Origin: Lytechinus pictus
Taxonomy: Eukaryota; Echinodermata; Echinoidea; Temnopleuroida; Toxopneustidae
Assembly: GCF_037042905.1 (NCBI RefSeq)
Contig: NC_087258.1
Span: 10,529,501-10,593,500, forward strand
Direction of reading: 5' to 3'
DNA length: 64,000 nucleotides
A program made the translations under genes and the position numbers. Under the pieces are notes generated by a model that saw only the letters and a program-made list of their open reading frames with translations, made no database searches and was not told where the DNA came from. Of this stretch, positions 23,269-33,895 are shown in pieces (position 1 is the stretch's first letter; every line of letters begins with the position of its first letter).

Positions 23269-24732
23269 GAACAAACTGCGGTACACACATATACCATTGA
23301 GGGATCGTGGAAGATTGCTAAGGACCATTTTCGACGGATCAACGGAACAAGCATCGAGAACTTTGAGGGACACCTGAGCAAAGTCATTTGGGGAATAGAG
23401 TCATTGTAGGGAGAGGTAACATCATGGAGGCCATATTCGCTCTTAACACCCAACATTACCAAAGGCTCCATTTGAAGCAAGGGGAAGAGAGGGGGGGGGG
23501 GTCTACATGTTATTCAAAATATCATATCATGAACATTCTGATAATTGTTTATACTACCCACTGGGTTGTTCTTATATTTCTCACATACATTTCAATCATG
23601 CTAAATTGCTTATACAGTAATGCTTAATTTTAAACCCAATCCATTTTGTCCATGAACCAGGGACTTGATCCATGGAAGACATCATCTTTCGAGTTTGGAT
23701 GTGACTTGGTTGAGAGCCTTGTAGTACCTTACATCCAGCAGTGACCAACAGTAGGCCTTCCAAAATCTGTTCTCTGAAAGATGCAATTGTTTACTGGGGA
23801 ACCTGTATCAAGAGAGAGGATTGCCCTAGAAATTCGACAAAGTAGGAAGCAGAAAGCCTCTCTCTCTCTCTGTTTACATCCTCCATCACATTTGGGATGA
23901 AAACTACTACTTTCTTTTCTGGCACACTTCTTAACGTTTTCTACTATAGTCAACACGTGTCTTGAGAATGATGTCAACTTACTCCTTTTGTGGGCTCTAT
24001 CATCTCACTTGGAGCAAACTTCATACATTGTATCTTCCACCTCATTTCATTTTCAAATTTTCGTACTATCCCTTTTCTCTGTCATTTCACCAACAGAAAA
24101 ATCCAAAATACTGCTTGTGCTAGCCAAGTTAGTTTTGTGATAATATCTGTGTGATTTTGTGTATATTGTGTCAAATATTGGGATCATGCAATAATAAGAA
24201 CATTTTGAATATATTGGATCATTTCTACTCGGATTTCTCTACATGCCTAGAGGTGGTAAGTGGTGCTTGGATATTGTAATTTTATCACAAAAGCAACCCC
24301 CGCTTCACTGGTGACCCCGATGTGATTTAAACCCGACCAAGGTGCTGAGAGCAGTCATCCTTCTTCAAATTGTTTTAATTATTTTCTCACTTTCTTCATT
24401 CATTTACATATCACCATGTGGACTGACGATCAATTTTCTTCTGACTCAACGGCTTGCTCTTCTATTTCAAATGTTCAACTAAAGTTTCCTCCCGTCTGGC
24501 CAAATGATCCTACCATTTGGTTCACCCAAGTTGAAGCTCAATTCCTAACAAGGGGCATCAGTATATACAATTAACAAAATTTGCATACATCGTTGCTTCA
24601 CTTGAACCTGAGTAGCTCAGGAAATCAGGGATCTTCTCATATCTCCCCCAAAAGAGAACCAGTATGACTTACTGAAACATCAACTCATCCAACGGACATC
24701 AGCATCCAAACAAATCGGCTCCATCAACTTCT
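23269..24732 (+). repeat. 1.5 kb near-tandem duplication, unit 2
   Basis: Second copy of 21771-23238. It carries only the catalytic-Glu end of the transposase (23269-23410), here with extra differences such as YTYTIEGSWKIAK in place of YTNTIEGSWKIAK, followed by the LTR-like stretch and a second gag start. Confidence 0.85.
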
Positions 24733-24960
24733 GATTTTGGAGGAGCTGGGAGATCGAAACCCTCTCAGTTGCTTCGTAAAATGAAACATTTACCACGAAC
24801 TAACACACTGGAAGAGAACATTCTGAAAAAATTATTCCTACAGAGGCAGCCAACCAATATCCAAGTCATATTGATTCAATGGAGATCGAGAAGCTTGCCG
24901 ACTTAGCCGACAAGGTGCTAGGAACAAGTGGACAACTCTTTGCCTTCGCCCGAATGCTTA
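24417..24960 (+). pseudogene. Ty3/gypsy-like gag fragment, copy 2
   Basis: Repeats the gag start of copy 1 and extends further: SQLLRKMKHLPRTNTLEENI and, in another frame from 24879, MEIEKLADLADKVLGT, which fit the C-terminal half of Mag-type gag. The start codon context is changed (CACCATGTGG) and several stops and frame slips are present. It gives way at about 24960 to an unrelated gene remnant. Confidence 0.65.
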
Positions 24961-24961
24961 T

Positions 24962-26537
24962 GACCTCAGTGAATCTGCTAAAATTCAGTATCTGGAAGAG
25001 AGGCTCCAATCCAACAGTAAGGATTTGTTCACCACCATCAAGCAAAAGGGTCTTAAAACATTCACAACAATGAGAAAGAAATCGGAATCAAAGAAACAAA
25101 AATCAGACACAGGCAGACAAGAGCATGTTTGCAAAATTGCTCATTGCATCTCGAAAACGTGATATAGATATGCGAGATCCGATGAAATACACGCTTTCTT
25201 CTTACCCAGTAGCTTTGGCTACAGACAATGGAACAATGGTTAAGACCAACAAAGCCAGTCTACTTAGACATCTTGAGGCCAGTGCAGGTCAACCTGAAAC
25301 TGAACCGTCTATTCCAAAGGGAGCTGTTTGGGTTGTAGATGGCATGGCACTCATTCAGGAGTTTGCCGGAAGAGTGTCATCATTAATGACATTTGGAAAG
25401 CTTGCAGAATGTATCCTGGATAAGCTAGTATCACTTGAAACACATATTCTTGCTAACTCACTCCACTTTGTCACTGACCAGTACCCCTCGGTCTCTATAA
25501 GGGGAGGGGAAAGCGTGCAACTGGTGGTACTGAGAGAATGAAGATTTATGGCAAGGACCAGCATATCCCTCTCCATTGGAAGAAATATCTAGCATGTGGT
25601 GCCAACAAGGAAGAGCTAGTAGAATTTCTTTTCAGTGCCTGGAGAGATACAAGTCCATCCAAATTCAAGGGTGTTGAAGTGTTTGTAGTACATGGAGGTT
25701 CATGTCACTCTCTCTGTCCTAAGGAAAGTGAACTTCATGTGTCAGACATACCAGGACCCCATCTTACAAAGAGTTACGATTGATCCAATCAATCGTAACT
25801 CTATGGAAATCCATCAGTGTCATAATTTTTTCTACAGGAAATTTGCAAAATATCCTTTGTAAACAAAGGAGAACACACCAAATTGTCAAGAAATCAATGA
25901 ATTAATGGATATACATTCATATCTAGAAATTTCTTTTAGCAAACATGCATTTTGTATGTTGACTTTGCTGGCTTTCCATAGTTGCGATTGATCGGATCAA
26001 TCGCAATTCTTCGTAAGACGGGCCCCAGACCTCCATGCTGACCATGAAGAGGCAGATACTCGCTTGCTTCTTCACTGTGCCTACATATCATGAAAACAGG
26101 AATCTCCTCTCTAAACAGTGAAGAAAATGGTGTAATCATCAGTAGCCCAGACACTGATGTATTTATTATTACTGTTGCTATGGCTGGATCAATTAACAGC
26201 CATGTCTTCTTCCATACTGGAAGAGGTAATAATGTTAGCATGATTGACATTACAAGAATTCATGGTCAGTTAGGAACTGATGTTTCAAGTGCTTTGATAG
26301 GACTGCATTGTTTCACTGGTTGCGATTCTGTTAGTGCTTTCTATGGGAAGGGCAAACTCAAAGCCTTTAAGTTGATGTTGGGCGAACACACCATTACATT
26401 GACACATTCCATAAATTAGGACAGTCTTATGGATTGTCAACAGATATGTTTGAAAAATTGGAAGAGTTTGTCTGTGCCCTGTATGGAAGCAAGGAAGAAA
26501 AAGACATCAATGCCAGCACAGCCACCATCATGGATTG
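24962..26537 (+). pseudogene. Decayed PIN/FEN-like protein gene, split by a MITE
   Basis: Blocks in several frames read as one ancestral protein: LSESAKIQYLEERLQSNSKD, MRDPMKYTLSSYPVALATDN, PKGAVWVVDGMALIQEF, IPLHWKKYLACGANKEELVE, HADHEEADTRLLLH, VIISSPDTDVFIITVA, ALIGLHCFTGCDSVSAFYGK and LGQSYGLSTDMFEKLEEFVC. The acidic EADTR, SPDTDV and GCDSVSAF motifs are typical of a family of uncharacterised proteins common in marine invertebrates with a PIN/XPG-like fold; that fold assignment is from memory of the family. Frame slips occur near 25120, 25510, 26085 and 26405, and a fold-back element sits at 25755-26024. Retrocopied or transposon-carried origin is possible; function is unknown. Confidence 0.6.
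25755..26024. mobile_element. Fold-back MITE, family A, copy 1 (inside the PIN-like pseudogene)
   Basis: The arms carry CTTACAAAGAGTTACGATTG and the inverse with GTAAGACGGGCCCC, each followed by its own inner small palindrome (GATTGATCCAATCAATC; GATTGATCGGATCAATC). CCAG flanks both sides (25751-25754, 26025-26028). The element plus one flank copy is 274 bp, which is not a multiple of three, so it breaks the reading frame of its host. Confidence 0.88.
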
Positions 26538-26674
26538 ATTTCTCATTCGAGCCGGTGGCTCAAACGCTCCCAAAACAACTCAAGCCGTTTGAACGACAAG
26601 CCAGACAAGTCGGAGGAAAAAAAGTCGAATACTAGTGACGTCATTGACGCGAAGAGAAAAAAAAGAAAAAACCT

Positions 26675-26918
26675 GTGTCAAGCAAAGCTGCCGTGAAAGC
26701 ATGGGGTTTTGACTGGCTGGAGTGCTCCTATGACAGCGACAGGGCTCTCAAGATCAACTGCCGGGCATGCCGATCTCACCACTCCAAAACAAGCAAGAAC
26801 AATGACAGAGGATCTGTGTCCAATGATCCTTTCATTTGCGGGACAAAGAACACAAAAAGAGATTTCAGCTGTCCGACACAGCCAGAGAGAGGGGCATGTC
26901 TTTGCATATGGTAAGTAA
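26675..26918 (+). pseudogene. Zinc-finger (BED/TTF-like) fragment
   Basis: SSKAAVKAWGFDWLECSYDS is followed by CRACRSHHS and DPFICGTKNTKRDF, and after a frame slip by ISAVRHSQREGHVFA. The WLEC, C-x2-C, then H-x-x-x-x-x-H order resembles the N-terminal finger of KIAA1586/hAT-related proteins. Only this piece is recognisable; it is probably debris of a transposon-derived gene. Confidence 0.5.
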
Positions 26919-27020
26919 AGTGGACTTTACTTGTTGAGTTGAGCGAATTCCAAATGATAGATATAGAATATCAAGCTCATTTATGAATGCTTTCATTTCT
27001 CATCTAATTCAGATGGCCCA

Positions 27021-27303
27021 TTGCTGCAGGATGATTCTGATGACAAGCAAGAGTTAAAGAGTCATCTCAGAAATAAACATGACTTTGATCTTAGCTATAA
27101 ATGCAGGAGATGTGACTTCGAAATTGAAGAAAAAACAATTTCTTCGAAGGAGAGAGGCCAAGGAGCGACAAAAGAGGAGGGAGGAGGAAAAGAAAGAGTT
27201 GTGCTGTGCGCTGGTCACATCAACAATATTGGGGGACTTGAGTTGGAAGAGAAGATATAAAACTGACCTTGAATCTCACTTGGACTTGTTTGGAAGACCA
27301 TGA
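27021..27303 (+). pseudogene. C2H2-like finger fragment, unassigned
   Basis: An open stretch reads ELKSHLRNKHDFDLSYKCRR and CDFEIEE, with an H-x4-H then C-x2-C arrangement spanning two finger edges, followed by a Lys/Glu-rich tail (in the overlapping frame RREAKERQKRREEEKK). It follows a possible acceptor (CATCTAATTCAG). It may be a 3' exon of the neighbouring zinc-finger remnant; no family is assigned. Confidence 0.35.
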
Positions 27304-27779
27304 GTTAAAGTAACAGGTCTACTCGGAGATAAGCTATGGTCATGATGGTTGTATGTAATATAATATATTTGGAATGTGACGGTTATTAAATATACATATT
27401 CAACTTATAAGGCACAAGAGATTAAATCCCTCTTGCGTGCGAACGGGCTCTGAATGGGTTCTGAACGGGTTCTGAACGGGGATTAAAAGAGTAGACAATA
27501 GACCCCGTTCGCTCAAGTTCATTCACGTTCAGAATCCTACTAAAGGATTGAGCTGAGAAGAGTACTGATTTTCATTGTCTTCTCGCACAAAAGGGGTGTT
27601 CACTGAACGGGAAAACGAACGGTCGGATTATTAATGAATGAATACGTGCGAACGTTGGGATTAATTCAAGCCTTGATAGAGATTTCTTACTACAACGCTG
27701 GGCATTTCCCGAATAAAAAGGGATGATCAAACTTTGAGCGCTTCTTAAGTTGGACGAAAAAAACACGCGTCCTCGTATT

Positions 27780-28240
27780 TATTCATTGATAGTTTGAAAG
27801 TTGAAAGTTTATTATCAACCTTCCCCTTTTTAATTTCGCCGGGCGTATTTGTTCATTTATAACCATTTTGACATTCAATACAGATCGTTTGTCGAGAATT
27901 TTAAGACATTTCCCGTGTATGAAGGAATGTCCAAACTTTGTACTTTTTTATTTGGACGGACGATATTTTTTTCATTTATATTGAAAGTTACTCATTTGAC
28001 ATTCAGTACAGATCGTTTAGAAGTCAATTTGCGAACTTTCTCAAGTCAGAAGGGATGTCCAAACTTTCCGCTTTTTGATTTTGACGGACGTTATTTTTAA
28101 ATTTATATTGAAAGTCAATAAATTAGACATTCGTTACAAATCGTCTAACAATGATTTTAAGACATTTCTCGAGTTAGATGGGATGTCCAAAATTTGCGCT
28201 TTTTAATTTTGACGAACGTATTTCATTTAATTTAAAGTTG
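27780..28240 (+). repeat. Repeat A array, left arm of the palindrome
   Basis: About three diverged units of roughly 125 bp, each with GGGATGTCC(A)AAACTTT-like and GACGGACG(T/A)-like words, separated by TTTATATTGAAAGT and GACATTC.TTACA-AATCGT stretches. The inverse units are at 31430-31790. Confidence 0.8.
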
Positions 28241-28242
28241 AT

Positions 28243-29003
28243 AGTCAGACAACTTAACGATGTCGGCGCTATCTCTCCGACATCAGATCAGGCGCGGAGG
28301 TCGTCCGCTAGTTTATTATTGACATTTTTCCTCCTGTAGTCATCCTTTATTTCATACCCTGACATCGTTTACATGATCATAAAATAGGTTCTGACGTCAG
28401 ACAACTTAACGATGTCATCGCTATCTCTTCGACATCAGATCAGGCGCGGAGGTCGTCCGCTAGTTTATCCTTGACATTTTTCTTTCCATGGTCATCCTTT
28501 ATTTCATACCCTGACATCGTTTACATGATCATAAAATAGGTTCAGACGTCGGACAACTTAACGATGTCGGTGCTATCTCTCCGACATCAGATCAGGCGCG
28601 GAGGTCGTCCGCTAGTTTATCCTTGATATTTTTCTCCCCGTGGTTTTCCTTTATATCATACCCTGACATCGTTTACATGATCATAAAATAGGTTCAGACG
28701 TCGGACAACTTAACGATGTCGGTGCTATCTCTCCGACATCAGATCAGGCGCGGAGGTCGTCCGCTAGTTTATCCTTGATATTTTTCTTCCCGTGGTTATC
28801 CTTTATTTCATACCCTGACATCGTTTACATGATCATAAAATAGGTTCAGACGTCGGACAACTTAACGATGTCGGTGCTATCTCTCCGACATCAGATCAGG
28901 CGCGGAGGTCGTCCGCTAGTTTATCCTTGATATTTTTCTTTCCGTGGTTATCCTTTATTTCATACCCTGACATCGTTTACATGATCATAAAATAGGTTAT
29001 GAC
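28243..29003 (+). repeat. Repeat B array, left arm, five units
   Basis: Units start at 28243, 28395, 28548, 28700 and 28852 (152-153 bp). Each runs GTC(A/G)GACAACTTAACGATGT, then CTCTCCGACATCAGATCAGG and CGCGGAGGTCGTCCGCTAGT, then ACCCTGACATCGTTTACATG. Units 3 to 5 are almost identical, showing recent homogenisation. Confidence 0.92.
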
Positions 29004-30605
29004 GCAGAGAGCTTGACGATTTCGGGGAAGGGGGGGGGGGGGGCTTTGAGGCCGATATTCTCCTTCAATTTTAAAACTTTATTTCATATCGAGAAGCATC
29101 AAGAAGAAGAGATATGTGTATATTGTGGAGGATAGATAGTAAATCGCGCAATTATATCCTCCTTTAATTCAGAATTACGCTCATTGACAATCATCTTTGA
29201 ATTTAATATCCTATACTGTTAAACCTCCATTTTTTATGCCTTGTCGGAAAAAGCGAGAATCATATTTGGTTGGAAGATAATGATTATAATTTCACAATGC
29301 AAATTGCATAATAAGCTCTGATGTCGTTAAAACATATATAAGCCTCCGATGTCGGAGTAAGAATTTATCAATACAGCAATGTCGAATTTCAGGGGGTTTG
29401 GGGGAAATGGTTTCATTCAATAACGATCATATTATGAAAATCACAAGGAAAAAAAACATTGGTCACAATGATATGCCTATAATGATTGATCATTATCTCC
29501 TACTCCCTCGTTATTTTCATGATCGTATACTTGTCATTATTGTGATCTATCATGCTCAAATATATTCGACCCCCCCCCCTACCCACTGGATTAGAAGTTC
29601 TGTTAATGCCTAAACAATTCTGACCCGAATCCGCGTCAAAGGAGATTTACGTTCGCTTAAACAATAACATACACTTTGAAGTCATTCATACCTTAAGAAT
29701 CACTCCGGGGGTCAATCCCCGGCCGCGGCAAGGCATTTAATCCGCAGTGTTCTTTAATCCTGCATTCAAATAAGGGGGGGGGGGGTCGCCTTTAGCAGTA
29801 TGGTATTGTCCAAGTTTTTAAGTGTCAAGAATTTAAAAGAGCAAAGTTTACTGCAAGATTAAACGTACATTATTATCGTTTAGAAGTTATTTTGCGACAT
29901 TTATCGAGTCAGAAGGGATGTCTAAACTTTGATGCTACCCGATATGAAATAAATGTTTAAAACTGAAGTATACTGTAGAAAACAACCTCAAAGCCCCCCC
30001 CCCCCATCTCTCGCTCTTTCCTCTCCATCCATAGACCCCCCCCCCCCCCTCCCTCTCTCTCCCTCTCTCAGACTCCTCACTTTATTGGTGCCCAAATTTT
30101 TCTTATCACAGTTAAATATTTATAAACATTGCAGAAAACACGTGGTTTCATCATGGAAAAAGGTCAATCTCTCAGTTCATGTCAATCAAATCCAGTTGTG
30201 GATTGCGCAATAGAAAAACATCGTGTTGCAATCATTGAGCCTCGGTGTGCTATGTGTGAGAATAAATAATTTTGAAAGGTATAGGTGAAAATCGTTAGAA
30301 GTATCAAATAACAATTTAAAACCTTTTAGGTCAATATTCATTTCATGGCGGAGCGGATAAAAATGAAGCAAATATTTGATGTTATTGGAAGATATAAGGT
30401 GAACCCGGAAGGTGAATTATATTGATATGATTATGTCCATCTCGAAATTCTTCAAAATTATGCTCATTGACGATCATCTGAGTTAAGTATTCTAAACTGA
30501 AATCCAATATAGGGATGAGTTTGAGAATAGGAGAGTGGGAGGAAAGTCAATAGTTGGAGAGATAGAACAAGGGAAAGATATATATATAGAGAGAGAGAGA
30601 GGGTG
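29004..30605. other. Core of the palindromic element
   Basis: No coding function is recognised. The core contains G and C homopolymer runs (29026-29044, 29570-29579, 29774-29786, 29995-30005, 30036-30049), one stray repeat A unit at about 29880-29935, and a direct repeat of a CTCATTGACAATCATCT-type stretch (29173 and 30462). The longest open stretch (29398-29613, 71 codons) resembles nothing I know. Confidence 0.55.
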
Positions 30606-31425
30606 GGGGGTAGCGACTTCTGCGCCTGATGTCGTAGAGATAGCCGACATCGTTAAGTTTTCTTACGTCAGAACCTATTTAACGATCATGTAAATAATGT
30701 CAGAGTATGAAGTAAATGATGACCACGGGAAGAAAAATGTCAAGGATGAACTAGCAGACGACCTCCGCGCCTGATCCGATGTCGTAGAGATAGCGCCGAC
30801 ATCGTGAAGTTTTCTGACGTCAAAATCCATTTTATGATCAAGTAAACGATGTTAGGGTGTAAAATAAATGATTACCACGGGGAAAAAATGTCAAGTATAA
30901 AATAGTGGACGACCTCCGGGCCTGATCCGATGTCGTAGAGATAGCGCCAACATCGTGAAGTTCTCTGACGTCAGAACATATTTAACGATCATGTAAACGA
31001 TGTTAGGGTGTGAAATAAAGGATGACCACGGGGAAAAAAATGTCAAGGACAAAATAGCGGACGACCTCCGCGCCTTATCTGATGTCGTAGAGATAAAGCC
31101 GACATCGTTAAGTTTTCTGACGTCAGAAACTATTTAACGATCATGTAAATAATGTCAGAGTATGAAATAAATGATGACCATGGAAGATAAATGTTAATGA
31201 TAATTTAATAGACGACTTCCGCACCCAACCTGATGTTGGAGAGATAACGTTGACGATCGTTAAGTTATCTGACGTCAGAACATATTTATGATCATATAAA
31301 CGATGTCAGGGTATGAAATAAAGGATGGCCACGGGAAGAAAAATGTAAAGGATAAACTAGCGGACGACTTCCGCGCTTGATCTGATGTCGAAGAGATAGC
31401 GCCGACATCGTTAAGTTCTCTGACA
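30606..31425 (-). repeat. Repeat B array, right arm, inverted
   Basis: Five full units and a partial one of 149-154 bp, with GACGTCAGAA-type junctions near 30665, 30817, 30966, 31120 and 31271. They are inverse to the left array (CGGACGACCTCCGCGCCTGA). They differ from one another more than the left units do. Confidence 0.88.
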
Positions 31426-31790
31426 ATTAACTTTTAATCAAATGAAATACGTTCGTCAAAATTAAAAAGCGCAAAGTTTGAACATCCCTTCTGACTCGAG
31501 AAATGTCTTTAAATCATTGTTAGACGATTTGTAACGAATGTCTAATTTATTGACTTTCAATATAAATTTAAAAATAACGTCCGTCAAAATCAAAAAGCGC
31601 AAAGTTTGGACATCCCTTCACACACGGGAAATTTCTTATCATGAGCGCAAAACATCTGTACTTGATCACCTTTTAAAATAAATGAAGAAATACGTCCGTC
31701 AGAATTAAAATGCGGGAGGTTTTGACTCAGGATATTTCTTAAAATGATCGCCAAACGATCTGCATTGAATCTCAAATCTATACATCGGCA
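31426..31790 (-). repeat. Repeat A array, right arm, inverted
   Basis: Two to three units with AAAAAGCGCAAAGTTTG, ACATCCCTTC and ACGTCCGTCA words, inverse to 27780-28240. Confidence 0.8.
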
Positions 31791-32564
31791 AATTGTTTTT
31801 TTTTTGTGGTCACATTGATCACTTGGGGAAAATCCCCCTGGACCCGGCTGTTGCTGTTTCTAGCTGAGCAGAACCATTCTCCGTTCTGAACGGAGTACTT
31901 AAACGCTTTCTATTGACTCCTTTGTTATTAGTAATCCTTGCGTTCGTAGGTATCCTGAACGGAGTACTTCAGCGCTTTCTATTGACTTCTTTGTTAAAAG
32001 TAATCCTTGCGTTCGGGTGTATGCAGGGGGCACTACGAGCGCATTCGTGATGGGGATTAGCAAGACAATAGAGCGTTCCGAACGCACGCGAACTTAAGTG
32101 ATATTAAATCTCTTGTGCCTAATAGTTTTCACTTCTTTTTAGTAGAGCAAACAAGATTTCTACAACCTGAACTCAATGTAAATAGATGTACAAATGCTGA
32201 AATTATGCGGACTACAACTATATTCAACATACTCAAGATCAAATTATTTTGAGAATGTCACACCTTGGGTGATATGCCCATGCCTATCCCTTTTCTTATA
32301 TGCCTTGCTCGCAGAATCACAGTAAGTCAAATTATAACCCTAAACATTTTATCAAAATGAGTGCATTCATAGCTATAATTTCACAACTCTCTGGCAACAT
32401 CTGGTTGATTTGTCAAACTAACAATACTACCATAACATACATGTATATTTCAAGACTGAGCAAAAGATAGAATTGAATAATCCAATTTCTATGTCTCTTT
32501 CAGCATATTTTGCACTGTCTCAGACCCACTCCATAACATCAGAAATGGATATCTATACAATCTT

Positions 32565-32722
32565 GGGAGCGTTTCATCAATATTTTCATCCGACAAGTTG
32601 TCAGATCTGACATCTTTCCATGATTTTGATTGGCTGAGAGGCACTGTTCCTATGGTAACTGTCGGATAAAATGGGACTTGTCGGATAAAACGTCCGACAA
32701 GTCCTTTCATGAAACGCCCCCC
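32565..32722. mobile_element. Fold-back element, GGGAGCGTTTCAT termini
   Basis: The left end GGGAGCGTTTCATCAA faces the right TTTCATGAAACGCCCCC, and inner TCCGACAAGT words are repeated in both orientations (TTGTCGGA...TCCGACAA). About 158 bp, no ORF. Confidence 0.7.
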
Positions 32723-33403
32723 TGAAATAGGTCATGTGTTTAACACATAACACTGTTATTCAACACTATTCTTTGCTCAATAATTTCTTGTCTTCAATAT
32801 TACATTATATCTCTCTGGCACTTTATATAACTTCTCTGTCTCTGGCATTGTTAAATATATACAGACACATAAACATTAATAACATCAAACAGTTACAATC
32901 AATAGAGAAAAAACATGATGAAAGACAATTTGATACCCAATCATTACTTTTGCTGCCATCCTCTATACCCATATTTGCATAGTAAAACCTCCAACAAAAT
33001 ACAATATCAAGTATATACAGATATTTCAGAATATATAATATGCAGCACTATATAAATGTTGCATATCATTATCATTATTAATTATAATTGTGTGAAGTAT
33101 TTAACCCCTTTTCAGTATTAACATGCAAAAGTCACCAACTGATGTCAAATGATACATTTAAATCCTGCAAAGGTGAAATATTCTTGGAAAGTTAAGTATA
33201 CCAACATTTCTATGAGTCAAAAGCCAAATGAATCATGAGGCTATATAATTTTTTTTGTGGTAATTTAGACTATTTTCTACAAAATTGAAAATGCTTCTTT
33301 TTTCAGTTTGCCACTCTTAGTCCACTTACTCCACTGCAATTCTGCAGTGGAGTAATTAAGAGTCGCAAACAGACAAAACAACATGGCCTCACCAATCCAC
33401 CAG

Positions 33404-33673
33404 GGGCCCGTCTTAATAAGAGTTGTGATTGATCCGATCAATCGCAACTATGGAAAGCCAACAAAGTCAACATATAAAATGCATGTCTGTTCAAAAATAT
33501 TTATAGATGTATATCTATAAATTCATTGATTTCGTAACAATTTGGTGCACTGTTCTCCTTTGTTTACAAAGGACATTTTGCAAATTTCCTCTAGAAAAAA
33601 TTATGACACTGATGGATTTCCATAGAGTTACAATTGATTGGATCAATCATAACTCTTTGTAAGACGGGGCCCC
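33404..33673. mobile_element. Fold-back MITE, family A, copy 2
   Basis: About 270 bp, in inverse orientation to copies 1 and 4. Starts GGGGCCCGTCTTAATAAG, ends CTTTGTAAGACGGGGCCCC, with GATTGATCCGATCAATC and GATTGGATCAATC inner palindromes and the conserved interior (AATTTGGTG, CTCCTTTGTTTACAAAGGAC). Confidence 0.85.
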
Positions 33674-33847
33674 GGTCTCCGCCGAAAAATCACAAGCAGT
33701 CATCAGTTAAAAAAAATCCAGTAATGACTCGGCCCTAAACTATGCAATACATTACTATTTGTCCCCTTTCATGTGGTTAAGATGACACATCAGCTGTCGG
33801 CATATCCAGATAAACAGTGCCCTCTATTGTTCACAAGGCACTCCTTG

Positions 33848-33895
33848 TCACCTGACATCCAATTTGGATGGAGCTTCTTCAACATACAGCTGCAT
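33848..33895 (-). CDS. MAD2L2: MAD2L2 terminal exon
   Basis: After an acceptor read as TTCATAG on the minus strand, the exon encodes [15 protein letters not shown] and TGA. Human MAD2L2 ends MQLYVEERAHKGS; the Gln and Tyr that contact REV1 are kept while the tail beyond VEE differs, as is usual. Confidence 0.92.
   Translation of the reverse strand: MQLYVEEAPSKLDVR

Larger units (their letters stand above)
27411..32119. mobile_element. 4.7 kb palindromic element with opposed tandem-repeat arrays
   Basis: The ends GGCACAAGAGATTAAAT and ATTAAATCTCTTGTGCC are inverted and flanked by TAA on both sides (27408-27410, 32120-32122). The left arm holds, from the outside in, a unique part with GAACGGG words, about three 125-bp repeats (A) and five 152-153-bp repeats (B). 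The right arm holds the same blocks in inverse order and orientation. A core of about 1.6 kb at 29004-30605 separates the arms. There is no transposase ORF, so it is non-autonomous. The TAA duplication and GG-start suggest PIF/Harbinger, but the architecture recalls the long-inverted-repeat TU elements described in sea urchins. Confidence 0.85.
32120..33847. other. Intergenic DNA downstream of MAD2L2
   Basis: No gene seen. It contains a fold-back at 32565-32722 and family A MITE copy 2 at 33404-33673. The 3' end of the MAD2L2 transcript (minus strand) should lie in the part nearest 33847. Confidence 0.5.

Noticed and set aside
28243..29003. Evenly spaced repeats considered as a CRISPR-like array
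   Set aside because: The whole 152-bp unit repeats without unique spacers, the genome is animal, and the array is part of a transposon arm.
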